A DNA stretch of 64,000 nucleotides from Enterobacter sp. Cy-643 (GTDB taxonomy: Bacteria > Pseudomonadota > Gammaproteobacteria > Enterobacterales > Enterobacteriaceae). This document shows positions 9,914 through 19,251 of this stretch, piece after piece; the stretch's first letter is position 1; each line of letters opens with the position of its first letter. A program made the position numbers and the translations under genes. The stretch lies in assembly GCF_011752815.1 (NCBI RefSeq), contig NZ_VWWV01000001.1, forward strand, positions 372,001 through 436,000. Direction: 5' to 3'. The notes under the pieces were generated by a model that saw nothing but the letters and a program-made list of their open reading frames with translations, searched no databases and was not told where the DNA came from.

Positions 9914-11050
9914 GTGAAAATCCTCGTTGATGAAAATATGCCCTATGCCCGCGAACTTTTCAGTCGCCTGGGCGAGGTGACTGCCGTGCCGGGGCGTCCG
10001 ATTCCGGTGGAGGCGTTAACGGATGCTGACGCGTTGATGGTTCGTTCGGTCACCAAAGTGAATGCCGAACTGCTGGATGGTAAAGGGATTAAATTTGTCG
10101 GGACGGCCACGGCCGGAACCGATCACGTTGATGAAGCGTATTTGCAAAGCGCCGGGGTGGCTTTCTCTGCCGCTCCTGGATGCAACGCGATTGCCGTGGT
10201 TGAGTATGTGTTCTCCTCCTTATTGATGCTGGCCGAGCGCGATGGTTTTCAGCTGAAAGACCGAACCGTCGGTATCGTCGGCGTGGGTAACGTTGGTGCC
10301 CGTCTTCAGGCGCGTCTGGAAGCCTGGGGCGTGCGCACCTTACTGTGCGATCCGCCGCGAGCCGATCGCGGTGACGAAGGCGATTTCGTTTCGCTGGAAA
10401 CGCTGGTACAGGAAGCCGACGTCATCACCTTCCATACGCCACTGTTTAAATCCGGCGAGTATAAAACGTTGCATCTGGCGGACGAGGCGCTGATTAGCCG
10501 CCTGAAGCCTGGCGCTATTCTGATTAATGCCTGTCGTGGCCCGGTAGTGGACAACAACGCATTGCTGAAATGCTTAAAAGCAGGGCAGAATCTCAGCGTT
10601 GTGCTGGACGTCTGGGAGCCGGAGCCGGATCTCAGCGTAGAGTTGCTCGACAAGGTCGATATTGGCACGGCGCACATTGCGGGCTATACGCTTGAAGGTA
10701 AGGCTCGCGGTACTACTCAGGTCTTTGAAGCCTTTAGCGATTTTATCGGCCAGTCTCAGAAAGTGGCGCTGGATTCATTGCTGCCTGCGCCGGAGTTTGG
10801 CCGCATCACGCTGGCAGGCCCGCTCGATCAGCCCACGCTCAAAAGACTGGTGCATCTGGTGTATGATGTGCGCCGCGACGACGCGCCGCTGCGGAAGGTT
10901 GCCGGTCAGCCTGGTGAATTCGACAAGCTGCGTAAGAACTACCTGGAGCGCCGCGAGTGGTCATCGCTGTACGTGCAGTGTGATGATGCTGAAACGGCAA
11001 GCATGCTGCAAAAACTTGGCTTTAGCGCGGCACATCACCCGCTTCGCTAA
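9914..11050 (+). CDS. pdxB: Erythronate-4-phosphate dehydrogenase
   Basis: PdxB oxidises 4-phosphoerythronate in the second step of DXP-dependent pyridoxal 5'-phosphate synthesis. At 378 residues it equals the E. coli length. The NAD-binding Rossmann motif [17 protein letters not shown] begins near residue 116, and the D-2-hydroxyacid dehydrogenase signature [14 protein letters not shown] near 206. The C-terminal PdxB dimerisation domain is complete. It precedes usg and truA on the same strand, as in the E. coli pdxB-usg-truA-dedA cluster. Confidence 0.98.
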   Translation: MKILVDENMPYARELFSRLGEVTAVPGRPIPVEALTDADALMVRSVTKVNAELLDGKGIKFVGTATAGTDHVDEAYLQSAGVAFSAAPGCNAIAVVEYVFSSLLMLAERDGFQLKDRTVGIVGVGNVGARLQARLEAWGVRTLLCDPPRADRGDEGDFVSLETLVQEADVITFHTPLFKSGEYKTLHLADEALISRLKPGAILINACRGPVVDNNALLKCLKAGQNLSVVLDVWEPEPDLSVELLDKVDIGTAHIAGYTLEGKARGTTQVFEAFSDFIGQSQKVALDSLLPAPEFGRITLAGPLDQPTLKRLVHLVYDVRRDDAPLRKVAGQPGEFDKLRKNYLERREWSSLYVQCDDAETASMLQKLGFSAAHHPLR

Positions 11051-11119
11051 GCAATATCTTCTGGCTCCCTGGGGCGACGTCCTGGGGAGCATCTGTTCTA
11101 TTTTCTGGAGTAAACCAAC

Positions 11120-12133
11120 ATGTCCGAAGGCTGGAATATTGCCGTTTTAGGCGCCACCGGTGCCGTAGGCTCAGCTTTGCTTGAACTGCTTGCTGAACGT
11201 CAGTTCCCGGTTGGTGAATTGTACGCCCTGGCGCGCGGTGAGAGCGCCGGTGAAAATCTGCGTTATGAAGGTAAAACCCTCCAGGTGCAGGACGCGGCAG
11301 AGTTTGACTGGACTCAGGCTCAGCTGGCGTTCTTCGTCGCGGGCGTTGAAGCCTCCGCTCGCTATGTCGAAGAAGCGACTAACGCGGGCTGCCTGGTGAT
11401 TGACTCTAGCGGTCTTTTCTCGCTCGAGCCGGATGTGCCGCTGGTTGTGCCGGACGTGAACCCGTTCGTACTGGGTGATTACCGCAACCGTAACCTGGTG
11501 GCCGTGGCGGACAGCCTGACCAGCCAACTGCTTAGCGCGCTGAAACCGCTGATTGAACAGGGCGGCCTGTCACGTATTCAGGTAACCAGCCTGCTGTCTG
11601 CTTCTGCGCGCGGCAAAGTGGCCGTAGACGCGCTGGCCGGGCAAAGCGCCCGTCTGCTGAACGGCATCCCTATTGATGAAGAAGACCTGTTTGGCCGCCA
11701 GCTGGCGTTCAACATGCTGCCGCTGGTGCCGGATGCCGAAGGCAGCGTGCGGGAAGAGCGCCGTCTGGTGAATGAAGTGCGTAAAGTGCTGCAGGACGAT
11801 GGCTTAATGATCTCCGCCAGCCTTGTGCAGTCGCCGGTGTTCTACGGCCATGCCCAAATCGTCAATTTTGAAGCGCTGCGCCCGCTGGCGGCAGAAGAAG
11901 CCCGCGATGCGTTTGCTCAGGCAGAAGATATTGAGTTGTCTGAAGAGGGAGAATTCCCGACTCAGGTGGCGGATGCGTCCGGCAGCGGCCATCTTTCTAT
12001 TGGCTGCGTACACAACGATTACGGCATGCCGGAGCAAATCCAGTTCTGGTCAGTCGCCGATAACGTTCGCTTTGGCGGCGCGCTGATGGCGATAAAAACC
12101 GCTGAGAAACTGGTGCAGGAGTATATGTACTGA
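11120..12133 (+). CDS. usg: Usg, aspartate-semialdehyde dehydrogenase-like protein
   Basis: A 337-residue relative of aspartate-beta-semialdehyde dehydrogenase with the NADP-binding start [19 protein letters not shown]. The catalytic Cys of true Asd enzymes is replaced: the equivalent stretch reads [16 protein letters not shown], so enzymatic activity is doubtful. No independent function is established for the family. Its TGA stop shares its A with the truA ATG, so truA is likely translationally coupled to it. Confidence 0.95.
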   Translation: MSEGWNIAVLGATGAVGSALLELLAERQFPVGELYALARGESAGENLRYEGKTLQVQDAAEFDWTQAQLAFFVAGVEASARYVEEATNAGCLVIDSSGLFSLEPDVPLVVPDVNPFVLGDYRNRNLVAVADSLTSQLLSALKPLIEQGGLSRIQVTSLLSASARGKVAVDALAGQSARLLNGIPIDEEDLFGRQLAFNMLPLVPDAEGSVREERRLVNEVRKVLQDDGLMISASLVQSPVFYGHAQIVNFEALRPLAAEEARDAFAQAEDIELSEEGEFPTQVADASGSGHLSIGCVHNDYGMPEQIQFWSVADNVRFGGALMAIKTAEKLVQEYMY

Positions 12134-12948
12134 TGTCCGAAGTGCTAAGCGAAATTCCGCTTCATAAAATCGCGCTCGGCATTGAGTACGACGGCAGTAA
12201 ATATTACGGCTGGCAGCGGCAGAACGAAGTGCGCAGCGTGCAGGAAAAGCTGGAAAAAGCGTTATCTCAGGTGGCCAATGAGCCGATTAACGTATTTTGC
12301 GCAGGGCGCACCGATGCCGGCGTTCACGCCACGGGCCAGGTAGTGCATTTTGAAACCACCGCGGTGCGCAAAGATGCGGCCTGGACGATGGGCGTCAATA
12401 CGAATTTGCCTGGTGACATCGCCGTACGCTGGGTAAAAGACGTGCCGTCTGAGTTCCATGCCCGGTTTAGCGCCACGGCCCGCCGCTATCGCTACGTGAT
12501 TTATAATCATCGCCTGCGTCCAGCCATTTTGCAGCAGGGCGTCACCCATTTTCACCTGCCTCTGGATGCGGATAAAATGCACCGTGCCGCGCAGAGCCTG
12601 CTGGGGGAAAATGACTTTACCTCGTTCCGTGCGGTGCAGTGCCAGTCCCGCACCCCATGGCGCAACATGATGCACATCACGGTAAACCGCTACGGCGCTT
12701 ACATCGTGGTGGACATTAAGGCCAACGCTTTTGTGCACCACATGGTGCGCAACATCGTCGGTAGCCTGATGGAAGTCGGCTGCGGCAACCAGGCAGAAAC
12801 CTGGATGGCCGATCTGCTGGCAATGAAGGACCGCACTAAGGCTGCTGCCACCGCGAAGGCGGAAGGGCTGTACCTGGTGTCGGTGGATTATCCCGACCAC
12901 TTTGCGCTGCCACGTCTGCCGATGGGGCCGCTTTTTTTAGCCGATTGA
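12133..12948 (+). CDS. truA: TruA, tRNA pseudouridine(38-40) synthase
   Basis: TruA isomerises uridines 38-40 in the anticodon arm of many tRNAs. The catalytic aspartate lies in [15 protein letters not shown], the hallmark of the family, followed by [14 protein letters not shown]. The protein is 271 residues, against 270 in E. coli. The start ATG overlaps the usg stop by one base (TGATG), a typical coupling arrangement. Confidence 0.98.
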   Translation: MSEVLSEIPLHKIALGIEYDGSKYYGWQRQNEVRSVQEKLEKALSQVANEPINVFCAGRTDAGVHATGQVVHFETTAVRKDAAWTMGVNTNLPGDIAVRWVKDVPSEFHARFSATARRYRYVIYNHRLRPAILQQGVTHFHLPLDADKMHRAAQSLLGENDFTSFRAVQCQSRTPWRNMMHITVNRYGAYIVVDIKANAFVHHMVRNIVGSLMEVGCGNQAETWMADLLAMKDRTKAAATAKAEGLYLVSVDYPDHFALPRLPMGPLFLAD

Positions 12949-12973
12949 TTGCTGCTTAAGAAAGGATACTTTG

Positions 12974-13633
12974 ATGGATTTCATCCGTTTTATCATCGAC
13001 TTCATTTTGCATATCGACGTGCATCTGGCCGAGCTGGTGGCACAATACGGCGTCTGGGTTTACGCTATTCTGTTCCTGATTTTGTTCTGCGAAACCGGGC
13101 TGGTGGTCACGCCGTTTTTACCGGGTGATTCACTGCTGTTTGTGGCGGGCGCGCTGGCGTCGCTGGAAACCAACGACCTGAACGTGCATTACATGGTCAT
13201 TTTGATGGTGATTGCCGCCATCATCGGCGATGCGGTGAACTACACTATCGGGCGGCTGTTTGGCGAGAAGTTGTTCAGTAATCCGAATTCAAAAATCTTC
13301 CGCCGCAGTTATCTCGATAAAACTCACGCTTTTTACGAGCGTCACGGCGGAAAAACGATTATCCTCGCGCGCTTCGTGCCGATTGTGCGAACCTTCGCAC
13401 CGTTTGTCGCCGGGATGGGGCACATGTCCTATCGCCATTTTGCGATCTATAACGTTGTCGGCGCACTGCTATGGGTCTTGCTGTTTACCTACGCGGGCTA
13501 CCTGTTCGGTAACCTGCCGGTGGTACAGGAAAACCTGAAGCTGCTGATTGTGGCAATTATCGTGGTGTCGATTTTGCCTGGCGTGGTGGAAGTTATCCGC
13601 CACAAACGCGCGGCGTCGCGGCAGTCAAAATAA
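12974..13633 (+). CDS. dedA: DedA, inner-membrane DedA/TVP38-family protein
   Basis: DedA proteins are polytopic membrane proteins needed for proton-motive-force maintenance and envelope stress tolerance; recent work links the superfamily to lipid-carrier flipping. The 219-residue product has the family's re-entrant motif [14 protein letters not shown] and the conserved [17 protein letters not shown] with its essential arginines. An in-frame TTG lies at 12971, but the ATG at 12974, seven bases after AAAGGA, gives the E. coli length. Confidence 0.96.
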   Translation: MDFIRFIIDFILHIDVHLAELVAQYGVWVYAILFLILFCETGLVVTPFLPGDSLLFVAGALASLETNDLNVHYMVILMVIAAIIGDAVNYTIGRLFGEKLFSNPNSKIFRRSYLDKTHAFYERHGGKTIILARFVPIVRTFAPFVAGMGHMSYRHFAIYNVVGALLWVLLFTYAGYLFGNLPVVQENLKLLIVAIIVVSILPGVVEVIRHKRAASRQSK

Positions 13634-13771
13634 TACGTGGCAGCGGTTCGACCACTTTTTTATCCAAAGTAGCGGGCCGTTGTGTTTTAATGAGCACCAT
13701 TTATGGTCTGGGGCAGGGAAAACTGCCGCAGAAAAGCTGGTATCGACCAGGTTCAAGCAGAAAGGTCATCA

Positions 13772-14692
13772 ATGAGCTGGATTGAACGAATTCTCAATAA
13801 GAGCAATATTACTCCCACCCGCAAGGCGAGCATCCCTGAAGGGGTGTGGACCAAGTGCGACAGCTGCGGCCAGGTCCTGTACCGCGCCGAGCTGGAACGC
13901 AATCTTGGTGTCTGCCCTAAGTGCGATCACCACATGCGTATGTCGGCCCGCGATCGCCTGCATAGCCTGTTAGATGAAGGCACAATGGTGGAATTGGGGA
14001 GCGAGCTTGAGCCAAAAGATTTGCTGAAGTTCCGTGACTCCAAGAAGTACAAAGATCGTCTGGTTAGCGCACAGAAAGAGACCGGCGAGAAAGACGCGTT
14101 AGTTGTTATGAAAGGCACGCTGCACGGTATGCCTGTTGTGGCCGCTGCCTTTGAGTTCTCCTTTATGGGGGGTTCTATGGGCTCTGTGGTCGGCGCGCGT
14201 TTTGTTCGCGCCGTTGAGCAGGCGCTGGAAGACAACTGCCCGATGGTCTGCTTCTCCGCTTCCGGCGGGGCGCGCATGCAGGAAGCGCTGATGTCGCTGA
14301 TGCAGATGGCGAAAACCAGCGCTGCGCTGGCAAAAATGCAGGAACGCGGTCTGCCGTACATCTCTGTGCTGACTGACCCAACCATGGGCGGCGTTTCCGC
14401 AAGCTTCGCGATGCTGGGTGACCTGAACATTGCCGAGCCGAAAGCGCTGATTGGCTTTGCCGGTCCACGCGTTATCGAGCAGACCGTTCGTGAAAAACTG
14501 CCGCCGGGCTTCCAGCGCAGTGAGTTCCTGATCGAAAAAGGCGCGATCGACATGATCGTTCGTCGTCCGGAAATGCGCCTTAAACTGGCGAGCATCCTGG
14601 CGAAGTTCATGAATCTGCCAGCGCCAAACCCGGAAGCCCCGCGTGAGCCCATCGTGGTTCCGCCAGCACCGGAACAGGGTCAAGAGGCCTGA
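13772..14692 (+). CDS. accD: Acetyl-CoA carboxylase carboxyltransferase subunit beta
   Basis: AccD with AccA transfers CO2 from carboxybiotin to acetyl-CoA, forming malonyl-CoA for fatty acid synthesis. A four-cysteine zinc ribbon is seen at C29, C32, C48 and C51, followed by the crotonase-fold core ([24 protein letters not shown]). The 306 residues exceed E. coli by two, owing to a short insertion at residues 8-9 (ILNKSN). ATG 13772 with AAAGGT upstream starts at the conserved MSWIERI; the 138-base leader after dedA shows no other gene. Confidence 0.97.
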   Translation: MSWIERILNKSNITPTRKASIPEGVWTKCDSCGQVLYRAELERNLGVCPKCDHHMRMSARDRLHSLLDEGTMVELGSELEPKDLLKFRDSKKYKDRLVSAQKETGEKDALVVMKGTLHGMPVVAAAFEFSFMGGSMGSVVGARFVRAVEQALEDNCPMVCFSASGGARMQEALMSLMQMAKTSAALAKMQERGLPYISVLTDPTMGGVSASFAMLGDLNIAEPKALIGFAGPRVIEQTVREKLPPGFQRSEFLIEKGAIDMIVRRPEMRLKLASILAKFMNLPAPNPEAPREPIVVPPAPEQGQEA

Positions 14693-14701
14693 TTCGCAAC
14701 T

Positions 14702-14732
14702 AAGGGCAGGCCAGCAGGTTCTGCCCTTTTCT
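14702..14732 (+). terminator. Rho-independent terminator of accD
   Basis: Stem AAGGGCAG/CTGCCCTT (14702-14709 with 14721-14728) is followed by a T-rich tract, ten bases after the accD stop. Confidence 0.88.
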
Positions 14733-14756
14733 TTATGTGCATGTTAAGTGGGCATC

Positions 14757-16025
14757 ATGGACAAAGACCTTATTCCTCAAGCCACGTCGCCCCTGGCCAC
14801 GTGGCTTTGCTATCTTGAAAACCTTCATTCCACCACTATCGATATGGGCCTTGAGCGCATCAGCAACGTTGCGCGCAAGCTCGATGTGCTGAAACCTGCG
14901 CCAACGGTCTTTACCGTGGCCGGCACGAACGGGAAAGGCACCACCTGCCGTACGCTTGAAACCGCGCTGATGGCCGACGGCTATCGCGTAGGGGTTTATA
15001 GCTCTCCGCATCTGGTGCGTTACACCGAGCGCGTGCGCATTCAGGGTGAAGAGTTACCTGAAGCCCTGCATACCGCCTCGTTTGCCGAAATAGAGGCCGC
15101 TCGCGGAGATATTTCCTTAACCTATTTTGAATACGGAACGCTCTCGGCCTTGCTATTGTTTAAGCAGCAGGCGGTTGACGTGGTGATTCTTGAAGTGGGT
15201 CTGGGCGGGCGTCTTGATGCCACCAATATTGTGGATTCTGATGTGGCCGTGGTCACCAGCATTGCACTCGATCACACCGACTGGCTTGGCCCGGATCGTG
15301 AGAGCATTGGCCGTGAAAAAGCCGGCGTCTTCCGCAGGGACAACCCCGCGGTGGTGGGCGAGCCAGATATGCCGCAGACGATTGCCGATGTGGCGCAGGA
15401 GAAGGGCGCGCAATTACTGCGCCGCGGCGTTGACTGGGATTATGAAGTTAACGGCACAGGCTGGACGTTCCGGGACGCTAACGGCGAGCTTAAAGATCTG
15501 CCGCTACCGCTGGTTCCACAGCCCAATGCCGCCACGGCGCTGGCCGCTTTACGTGCCAGCAAACTGAACGTGAGTGAAAACGCGATACGCTATGGCATCG
15601 AACATGCCACGCTGCCGGGGCGTTTCCAGATTGTGTCTCAGGCACCGCGCGTGATTCTTGACGTTGCCCATAATCCGCATGCGGCGGCTTATCTTGCGGG
15701 TCGACTGGCGGCGTTACCAAAACAGGGACGCGTGCTGGCGGTGATTGGCATGCTACACGATAAAGACATTGCCGGAACGCTTGCCTGTTTGTCGCCTCAG
15801 GTCGATAGCTGGTATTGTGCTCCGCTGGAAGGGCCACGAGGCGCAAGCGCAGAGCAGCTTATGGCCCATCTTGGTCACGGCAAAGCATTTGCAACCGTCG
15901 CGGACGCATGGCATGCCGCCATGGCGGAAGCAACGGCCGAAGATACCGTGCTGGTGTGTGGTTCGTTCCACACGGTGGCCCATGTAATGGAAGTACTGGA
16001 CGCGGGGAGAGCAGGTGGCGAGTAA
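14757..16025 (+). CDS. folC: FolC, dihydrofolate synthase / folylpolyglutamate synthase
   Basis: FolC adds the first glutamate to dihydropteroate and further glutamates to tetrahydrofolate. The ATP loop GTNGKGTTCRT lies near residue 57, with the Mur-ligase-like features SIALDHTDWLG and ILDVAHNPHAA further on. ATG 14757 gives 422 residues and aligns with the E. coli start; the GTG at 14748 would add three residues. Its end overlaps the start of dedD by 11 bases, indicating coupled translation. Confidence 0.97.
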   Translation: MDKDLIPQATSPLATWLCYLENLHSTTIDMGLERISNVARKLDVLKPAPTVFTVAGTNGKGTTCRTLETALMADGYRVGVYSSPHLVRYTERVRIQGEELPEALHTASFAEIEAARGDISLTYFEYGTLSALLLFKQQAVDVVILEVGLGGRLDATNIVDSDVAVVTSIALDHTDWLGPDRESIGREKAGVFRRDNPAVVGEPDMPQTIADVAQEKGAQLLRRGVDWDYEVNGTGWTFRDANGELKDLPLPLVPQPNAATALAALRASKLNVSENAIRYGIEHATLPGRFQIVSQAPRVILDVAHNPHAAAYLAGRLAALPKQGRVLAVIGMLHDKDIAGTLACLSPQVDSWYCAPLEGPRGASAEQLMAHLGHGKAFATVADAWHAAMAEATAEDTVLVCGSFHTVAHVMEVLDAGRAGGE

Positions 16026-16731
16026 GTTTCAAAACCGATTAGTCGGAACCATTATTCTGGTCGCACTGGGCGTGATTGTGCTGCCGGGTCTGCTGGACGG
16101 GCAGAAAAAACATTATCAGGATGAGTTCGCGGCCATTCCTTTGGTGCCAAAACCTGGAGACAGCGACGAGCCCGATATGCTGCCGGCGGCTACTCAGGCT
16201 TTACCAGCCCAGCCGCCGGAAGGCGCGGCGGAAGAGGTAAGGGCGGGGGCTTCCGTACCGCCCGGGCTGAACAGCGGGGCTATCCCGAATGAAGGCTCCG
16301 CGGGCGTTGACGAAGTGCCTGTCGCGCGCGAGCAGCCTAAGCCGCAGCCCGTGCAGGAAAAACCAAAACCGAAGCCGGTGGAAAAACCGCAGCCTAAATC
16401 TGCAGCAGATGACAATACCGGGCAGCAGCTTGCCATGGCCTCCGAACAGCCATCGAAGGCGGAAAAAACGGCCGACAAAGCGCCGACCGGGCAAGCGTAT
16501 GTGGTGCAGCTTGGCGCGTTGAAAAATGCCGACAAAGTGAATGAAATTGTTGGTAAACTGCGCGGAGCCGGGTTCAAGGTTTACACCTCACCAACCACGC
16601 CTGTGCAGGGGAAAATCACCCGTATTCTTGTCGGGCCGGATGCGTCGAAAGATAAGCTGAAGTCTTCGCTGGGCGAACTGAATTCGCTTTCTGGCCTGAA
16701 CGGCGTGGTGATGAACTACTCGCCGAGGTAG
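16015..16731 (+). CDS. dedD: DedD, SPOR-domain cell division protein
   Basis: DedD is a septal-ring protein that binds denuded glycan strands. The 238-residue product has a cytoplasmic N-terminus, one membrane segment (LVGTIILVALGVIVLPGLL, about 9-27), a long Pro/Lys/Glu-rich periplasmic linker with PKPQPVQEKPKPKPVEKPQP, and a C-terminal SPOR domain from about 160 beginning YVVQLGALKNADKVNEIVG. The linker makes it 18 residues longer than in E. coli. Translation starts at a GTG inside folC. Confidence 0.95.
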   Translation: MASKFQNRLVGTIILVALGVIVLPGLLDGQKKHYQDEFAAIPLVPKPGDSDEPDMLPAATQALPAQPPEGAAEEVRAGASVPPGLNSGAIPNEGSAGVDEVPVAREQPKPQPVQEKPKPKPVEKPQPKSAADDNTGQQLAMASEQPSKAEKTADKAPTGQAYVVQLGALKNADKVNEIVGKLRGAGFKVYTSPTTPVQGKITRILVGPDASKDKLKSSLGELNSLSGLNGVVMNYSPR

Positions 16732-16741
16732 TCGTCTGTTA

Positions 16742-16880
16742 CCCTCACCCCGGCCCTCTCCCTGGAAGGGAGAGGGGGAAGCTGTTGCACCGTTCGGTAT
16801 CCTCGCCCTCTGGGGAGAGGGAAAAGTTATTACACCTATCGGTTACCTCGCCCCTTTGGGGAGATGGTTAGGGTGAGGGG
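16742..16880. repeat. Cluster of three REP-like palindromes (BIME-like) after dedD
   Basis: Three units follow each other: CCCTCACCCCGGCCCTCTCCC...GGGAGAGGG; CCTCGCCCTCTGGGGAGAGGG; and CCTCGCCCCTTTGGGGAGATGGTTAGGGTGAGG. The outer units are in opposite orientation. They occupy the first part of the 343-base dedD-cvpA gap, which holds no gene. Confidence 0.88.
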
Positions 16881-16941
16881 AAAAACGACGGTATATCGTC
16901 GCTTTCCCCCAACGGAGTGAAGGCAAAACAGGCACTTTTTT

Positions 16942-16971
16942 AATGGCGTTGATGCTTTTTTCAACGCCATT
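16942..16971 (+). terminator. Hairpin upstream of cvpA, possible dedD terminator
   Basis: A perfect 11-bp stem AATGGCGTTGA/TCAACGCCATT (16942-16952 with 16961-16971) encloses a T-rich loop. It is followed by ATTTATTTA rather than a pure T run, so efficiency is uncertain. It lies about 30 bases before the PurR box. Confidence 0.55.
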
Positions 16972-17000
16972 ATTTATTTACGCGGGGGAAGGAAATCCCT

Positions 17001-17029
17001 ACGCAAACGTTTTCTTTTTCTGTTAGAAT
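17001..17029 (+). promoter_or_regulatory. PurR operator and -10 region of cvpA-purF
   Basis: ACGCAAACGTTTTCTT (17001-17016) fits the PurR operator consensus ANGCAANCGNTTNCNT at every defined position. TAGAAT (17024-17029) is a good -10 element eight bases downstream, so bound PurR would overlap the polymerase site. The E. coli cvpA-purF operon is controlled from the same place. Confidence 0.88.
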
Positions 17030-17074
17030 TCGCCCCGAACTGGACGTCAGGGCAATTTATCACGAGATTTTTTC

Positions 17075-17560
17075 ATGGTCTGGATAGATTACGCCATCAT
17101 TGCGGTTATCGGTTTTTCTTGTCTGGTAAGCGTAATACGTGGGTTTGTGAAGGAAGCGTTATCGCTTGTGACCTGGGGATGTGCTTTCTTTGTCGCCAGT
17201 CATTACTACACTTATCTGTCAGTCTGGTTCACTGGCTTTGAAGACGAACTGGTACGTAATGGGATAGCTATCGCGGTGCTGTTTATCGCGACGCTGATTG
17301 TCGGTGCGATAGTCAATTATGTGATTAGCGCGCTGGTGCAAAAAACCGGCCTGTCGGGTACAGACAGGGTGTTGGGGATCTGCTTTGGCGCCTTGCGTGG
17401 CGTTCTGATCGTCTCCGCCATTCTGTTCTTCCTGGACACCTTTACCGGTTTTTCAAAAAGCGATGACTGGCAAAAGTCACAGCTTATCCCGCAATTCAGT
17501 TTCATCATCAGATGGTTCTTTGACTATCTGCAAAGCTCGTCAAGTTTCTTGCCCCGCTAA
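17075..17560 (+). CDS. cvpA: CvpA, colicin V production / membrane protein
   Basis: An inner-membrane protein of 161 residues with four hydrophobic segments, starting MVWIDYAIIAVIGFSCLVSVIRGFVKEA in the family manner (helix breaks apart two charged residues, RG and KEA). E. coli CvpA is needed for colicin V export, and later work links it to envelope stress tolerance. It is the first gene of the PurR-controlled cvpA-purF operon, with purF 38 bases downstream. Confidence 0.96.
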   Translation: MVWIDYAIIAVIGFSCLVSVIRGFVKEALSLVTWGCAFFVASHYYTYLSVWFTGFEDELVRNGIAIAVLFIATLIVGAIVNYVISALVQKTGLSGTDRVLGICFGALRGVLIVSAILFFLDTFTGFSKSDDWQKSQLIPQFSFIIRWFFDYLQSSSSFLPR

Positions 17561-17598
17561 TCGTAGCGGGGGGTGTGGCTTAATGAGGAAAAGACAAC

Positions 17599-19116
17599 AT
17601 GTGCGGTATTGTCGGTATCGCCGGTTTTATGCCGGTAAACCAGTCGATTTATGATGCGTTAACGGTGCTTCAGCACCGTGGCCAGGATGCCGCAGGCATC
17701 GTCACCATCGACGCGTTAAATTGCTTCCGTCTGCGTAAAGCGAATGGCCTGGTGAGCGATGTGTTTGAAGCCCGTCACATGCAGCGTCTGCAGGGGAATA
17801 TGGGTATTGGCCACGTGCGTTATCCCACCGCCGGCAGTTCCAGCGCTTCTGAAGCTCAGCCGTTCTACGTCAACTCACCTTACGGGATTACGCTGGCGCA
17901 TAACGGTAATCTGACCAATGCCCACGAGCTGCGTAAAAAGCTGTTTGAAGAAAAACGCCGCCACATTAACACCACCTCTGATTCTGAAATCCTGCTCAAC
18001 ATCTTTGCCAGCGAGCTGGATAACTTCCGCCACTATCCGCTGGAAGCAGACAACATTTTTGCCGCCATCGCCGCCACTAACCGCCAGATTCGCGGCGCAT
18101 ACGCCTGCGTGGCGATGATTATCGGCCACGGTATGGTTGCCTTCCGCGACCCGAATGGGATCCGCCCGCTGGTGATCGGCAAACGCGATCTTGGCGATGG
18201 CCGCACCGAGTACATGGTGGCCTCCGAGAGCGTGGCGCTGGATACCTTGGGCTTTGAATTCCTGCGTGATATTGCCCCGGGCGAAGCGGTCTACATTACC
18301 GAGAAAGGCCAGCTGTTCACCCGCCAGTGCGCTGACAACCCGGTCAGCAATCCTTGCCTGTTTGAGTACGTGTACTTTGCTCGCCCGGACTCGTTCATCG
18401 ACAAGATCTCCGTCTACAGCGCGCGCGTTGAGATGGGTAAAAAACTCGGCGAGAAAATTGCCCGTGAATGGGAAGACCTGGATATCGACGTGGTCATTCC
18501 GATTCCAGAAACCTCCTGCGACATCGCGCTGGAAATTGCCCGCATTCTTGAGAAGCCGTACCGCCAGGGGTTTGTGAAAAACCGCTACGTAGGCCGTACG
18601 TTTATCATGCCGGGCCAGCAGCTGCGCCGTAAATCCGTGCGCCGTAAGCTGAATGCCAACCGTGCTGAATTCCGCGACAAGAACGTGCTGCTGGTGGATG
18701 ATTCCATCGTGCGCGGCACCACCTCTGAACAGATTATCGAGATGGCGCGTGAAGCCGGTGCCAAAAAGGTTTATCTGGCATCTGCGGCACCGGAAATTCG
18801 CTTCCCTAACGTGTACGGCATTGATATGCCGAGCGCCAATGAGCTGATTGCTCACGGTCGCGAAGTGGATGAGATTCGCCAGATCATCGGCGCCGACGGC
18901 CTGATTTTCCAGGATCTGGACGATCTCATCGAAGCAGTTCGCGTGGAAAACCCGGACATCACCCAGTTCGAATGCTCCGTCTTTAACGGCATTTACGTGA
19001 CGAAGGACGTTGACCACAAATATCTGCAGTATCTCGAATCCTTGCGTAACGACGACTCCAAAGCGCTGGCGCGTCAGAACGAAGTGGAAAACTTAGAGAT
19101 GCACAACGAAGGCTAA
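17599..19116 (+). CDS. purF: Amidophosphoribosyltransferase
   Basis: PurF makes 5-phosphoribosylamine from PRPP and glutamine, the committed step of purine synthesis. The N-terminal [10 protein letters not shown] gives the catalytic Cys after Met removal (class II glutamine amidotransferase), and the PRPP-binding [13 protein letters not shown] lies near residue 365. Length is 505 residues, as in E. coli. It is in the PurR operon with cvpA and ends in a strong terminator. The gene after it differs from E. coli, where ubiX follows. Confidence 0.99.
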   Translation: MCGIVGIAGFMPVNQSIYDALTVLQHRGQDAAGIVTIDALNCFRLRKANGLVSDVFEARHMQRLQGNMGIGHVRYPTAGSSSASEAQPFYVNSPYGITLAHNGNLTNAHELRKKLFEEKRRHINTTSDSEILLNIFASELDNFRHYPLEADNIFAAIAATNRQIRGAYACVAMIIGHGMVAFRDPNGIRPLVIGKRDLGDGRTEYMVASESVALDTLGFEFLRDIAPGEAVYITEKGQLFTRQCADNPVSNPCLFEYVYFARPDSFIDKISVYSARVEMGKKLGEKIAREWEDLDIDVVIPIPETSCDIALEIARILEKPYRQGFVKNRYVGRTFIMPGQQLRRKSVRRKLNANRAEFRDKNVLLVDDSIVRGTTSEQIIEMAREAGAKKVYLASAAPEIRFPNVYGIDMPSANELIAHGREVDEIRQIIGADGLIFQDLDDLIEAVRVENPDITQFECSVFNGIYVTKDVDHKYLQYLESLRNDDSKALARQNEVENLEMHNEG

Positions 19117-19138
19117 GCTAAGCCGCCCTCGTTTACAG

Positions 19139-19166
19139 GCCCACGGTTTACCCCGTGGGCTTTTTT
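19139..19166 (+). terminator. Rho-independent terminator of purF
   Basis: Stem GCCCACGG/CCGTGGGC (19139-19146 with 19153-19160) followed by TTTTTT. It ends the cvpA-purF transcript before the accessory MFS gene. Confidence 0.93.
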
Positions 19167-19208
19167 ATGCCCGATGCACAGAGAGACAAATTGCGGTTGG
19201 TTTTTCAT

Positions 19209-19240
19209 TCTATCATTCCATTACTTTATGGAATGATAGA
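19209..19240 (+). promoter_or_regulatory. Perfect 13-bp-arm inverted repeat in the MFS gene promoter
   Basis: TCTATCATTCCAT (19209-19221) and ATGGAATGATAGA (19228-19240) are exact reverse complements around a six-base spacer. A -10-like TATCAT (19211-19216) lies in the left arm. The ribosome site GGAAGAG follows two bases after the right arm and the ATG eleven bases after it. The size and place fit a dimeric repressor operator, perhaps TetR-like; an RNA hairpin covering the leader is the alternative. The cognate regulator is not evident. Confidence 0.75.
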
Positions 19241-19251
19241 TGGAAGAGTGA

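Noticed and set aside
11120-12133. usg as a functional aspartate-semialdehyde dehydrogenase
   Set aside because: The catalytic cysteine is not present in the expected segment, and the position and length are those of the usg paralogue.
16742-16880. The clustered palindromes as a possible CRISPR array
   Set aside because: The units differ in length and orientation, have no regular spacers, and no cas genes are present; they are REP-like.
17875-19017. A 380-codon minus-strand frame opposite purF
   Set aside because: Shadow of purF, with low-complexity His/Val/Ala composition.
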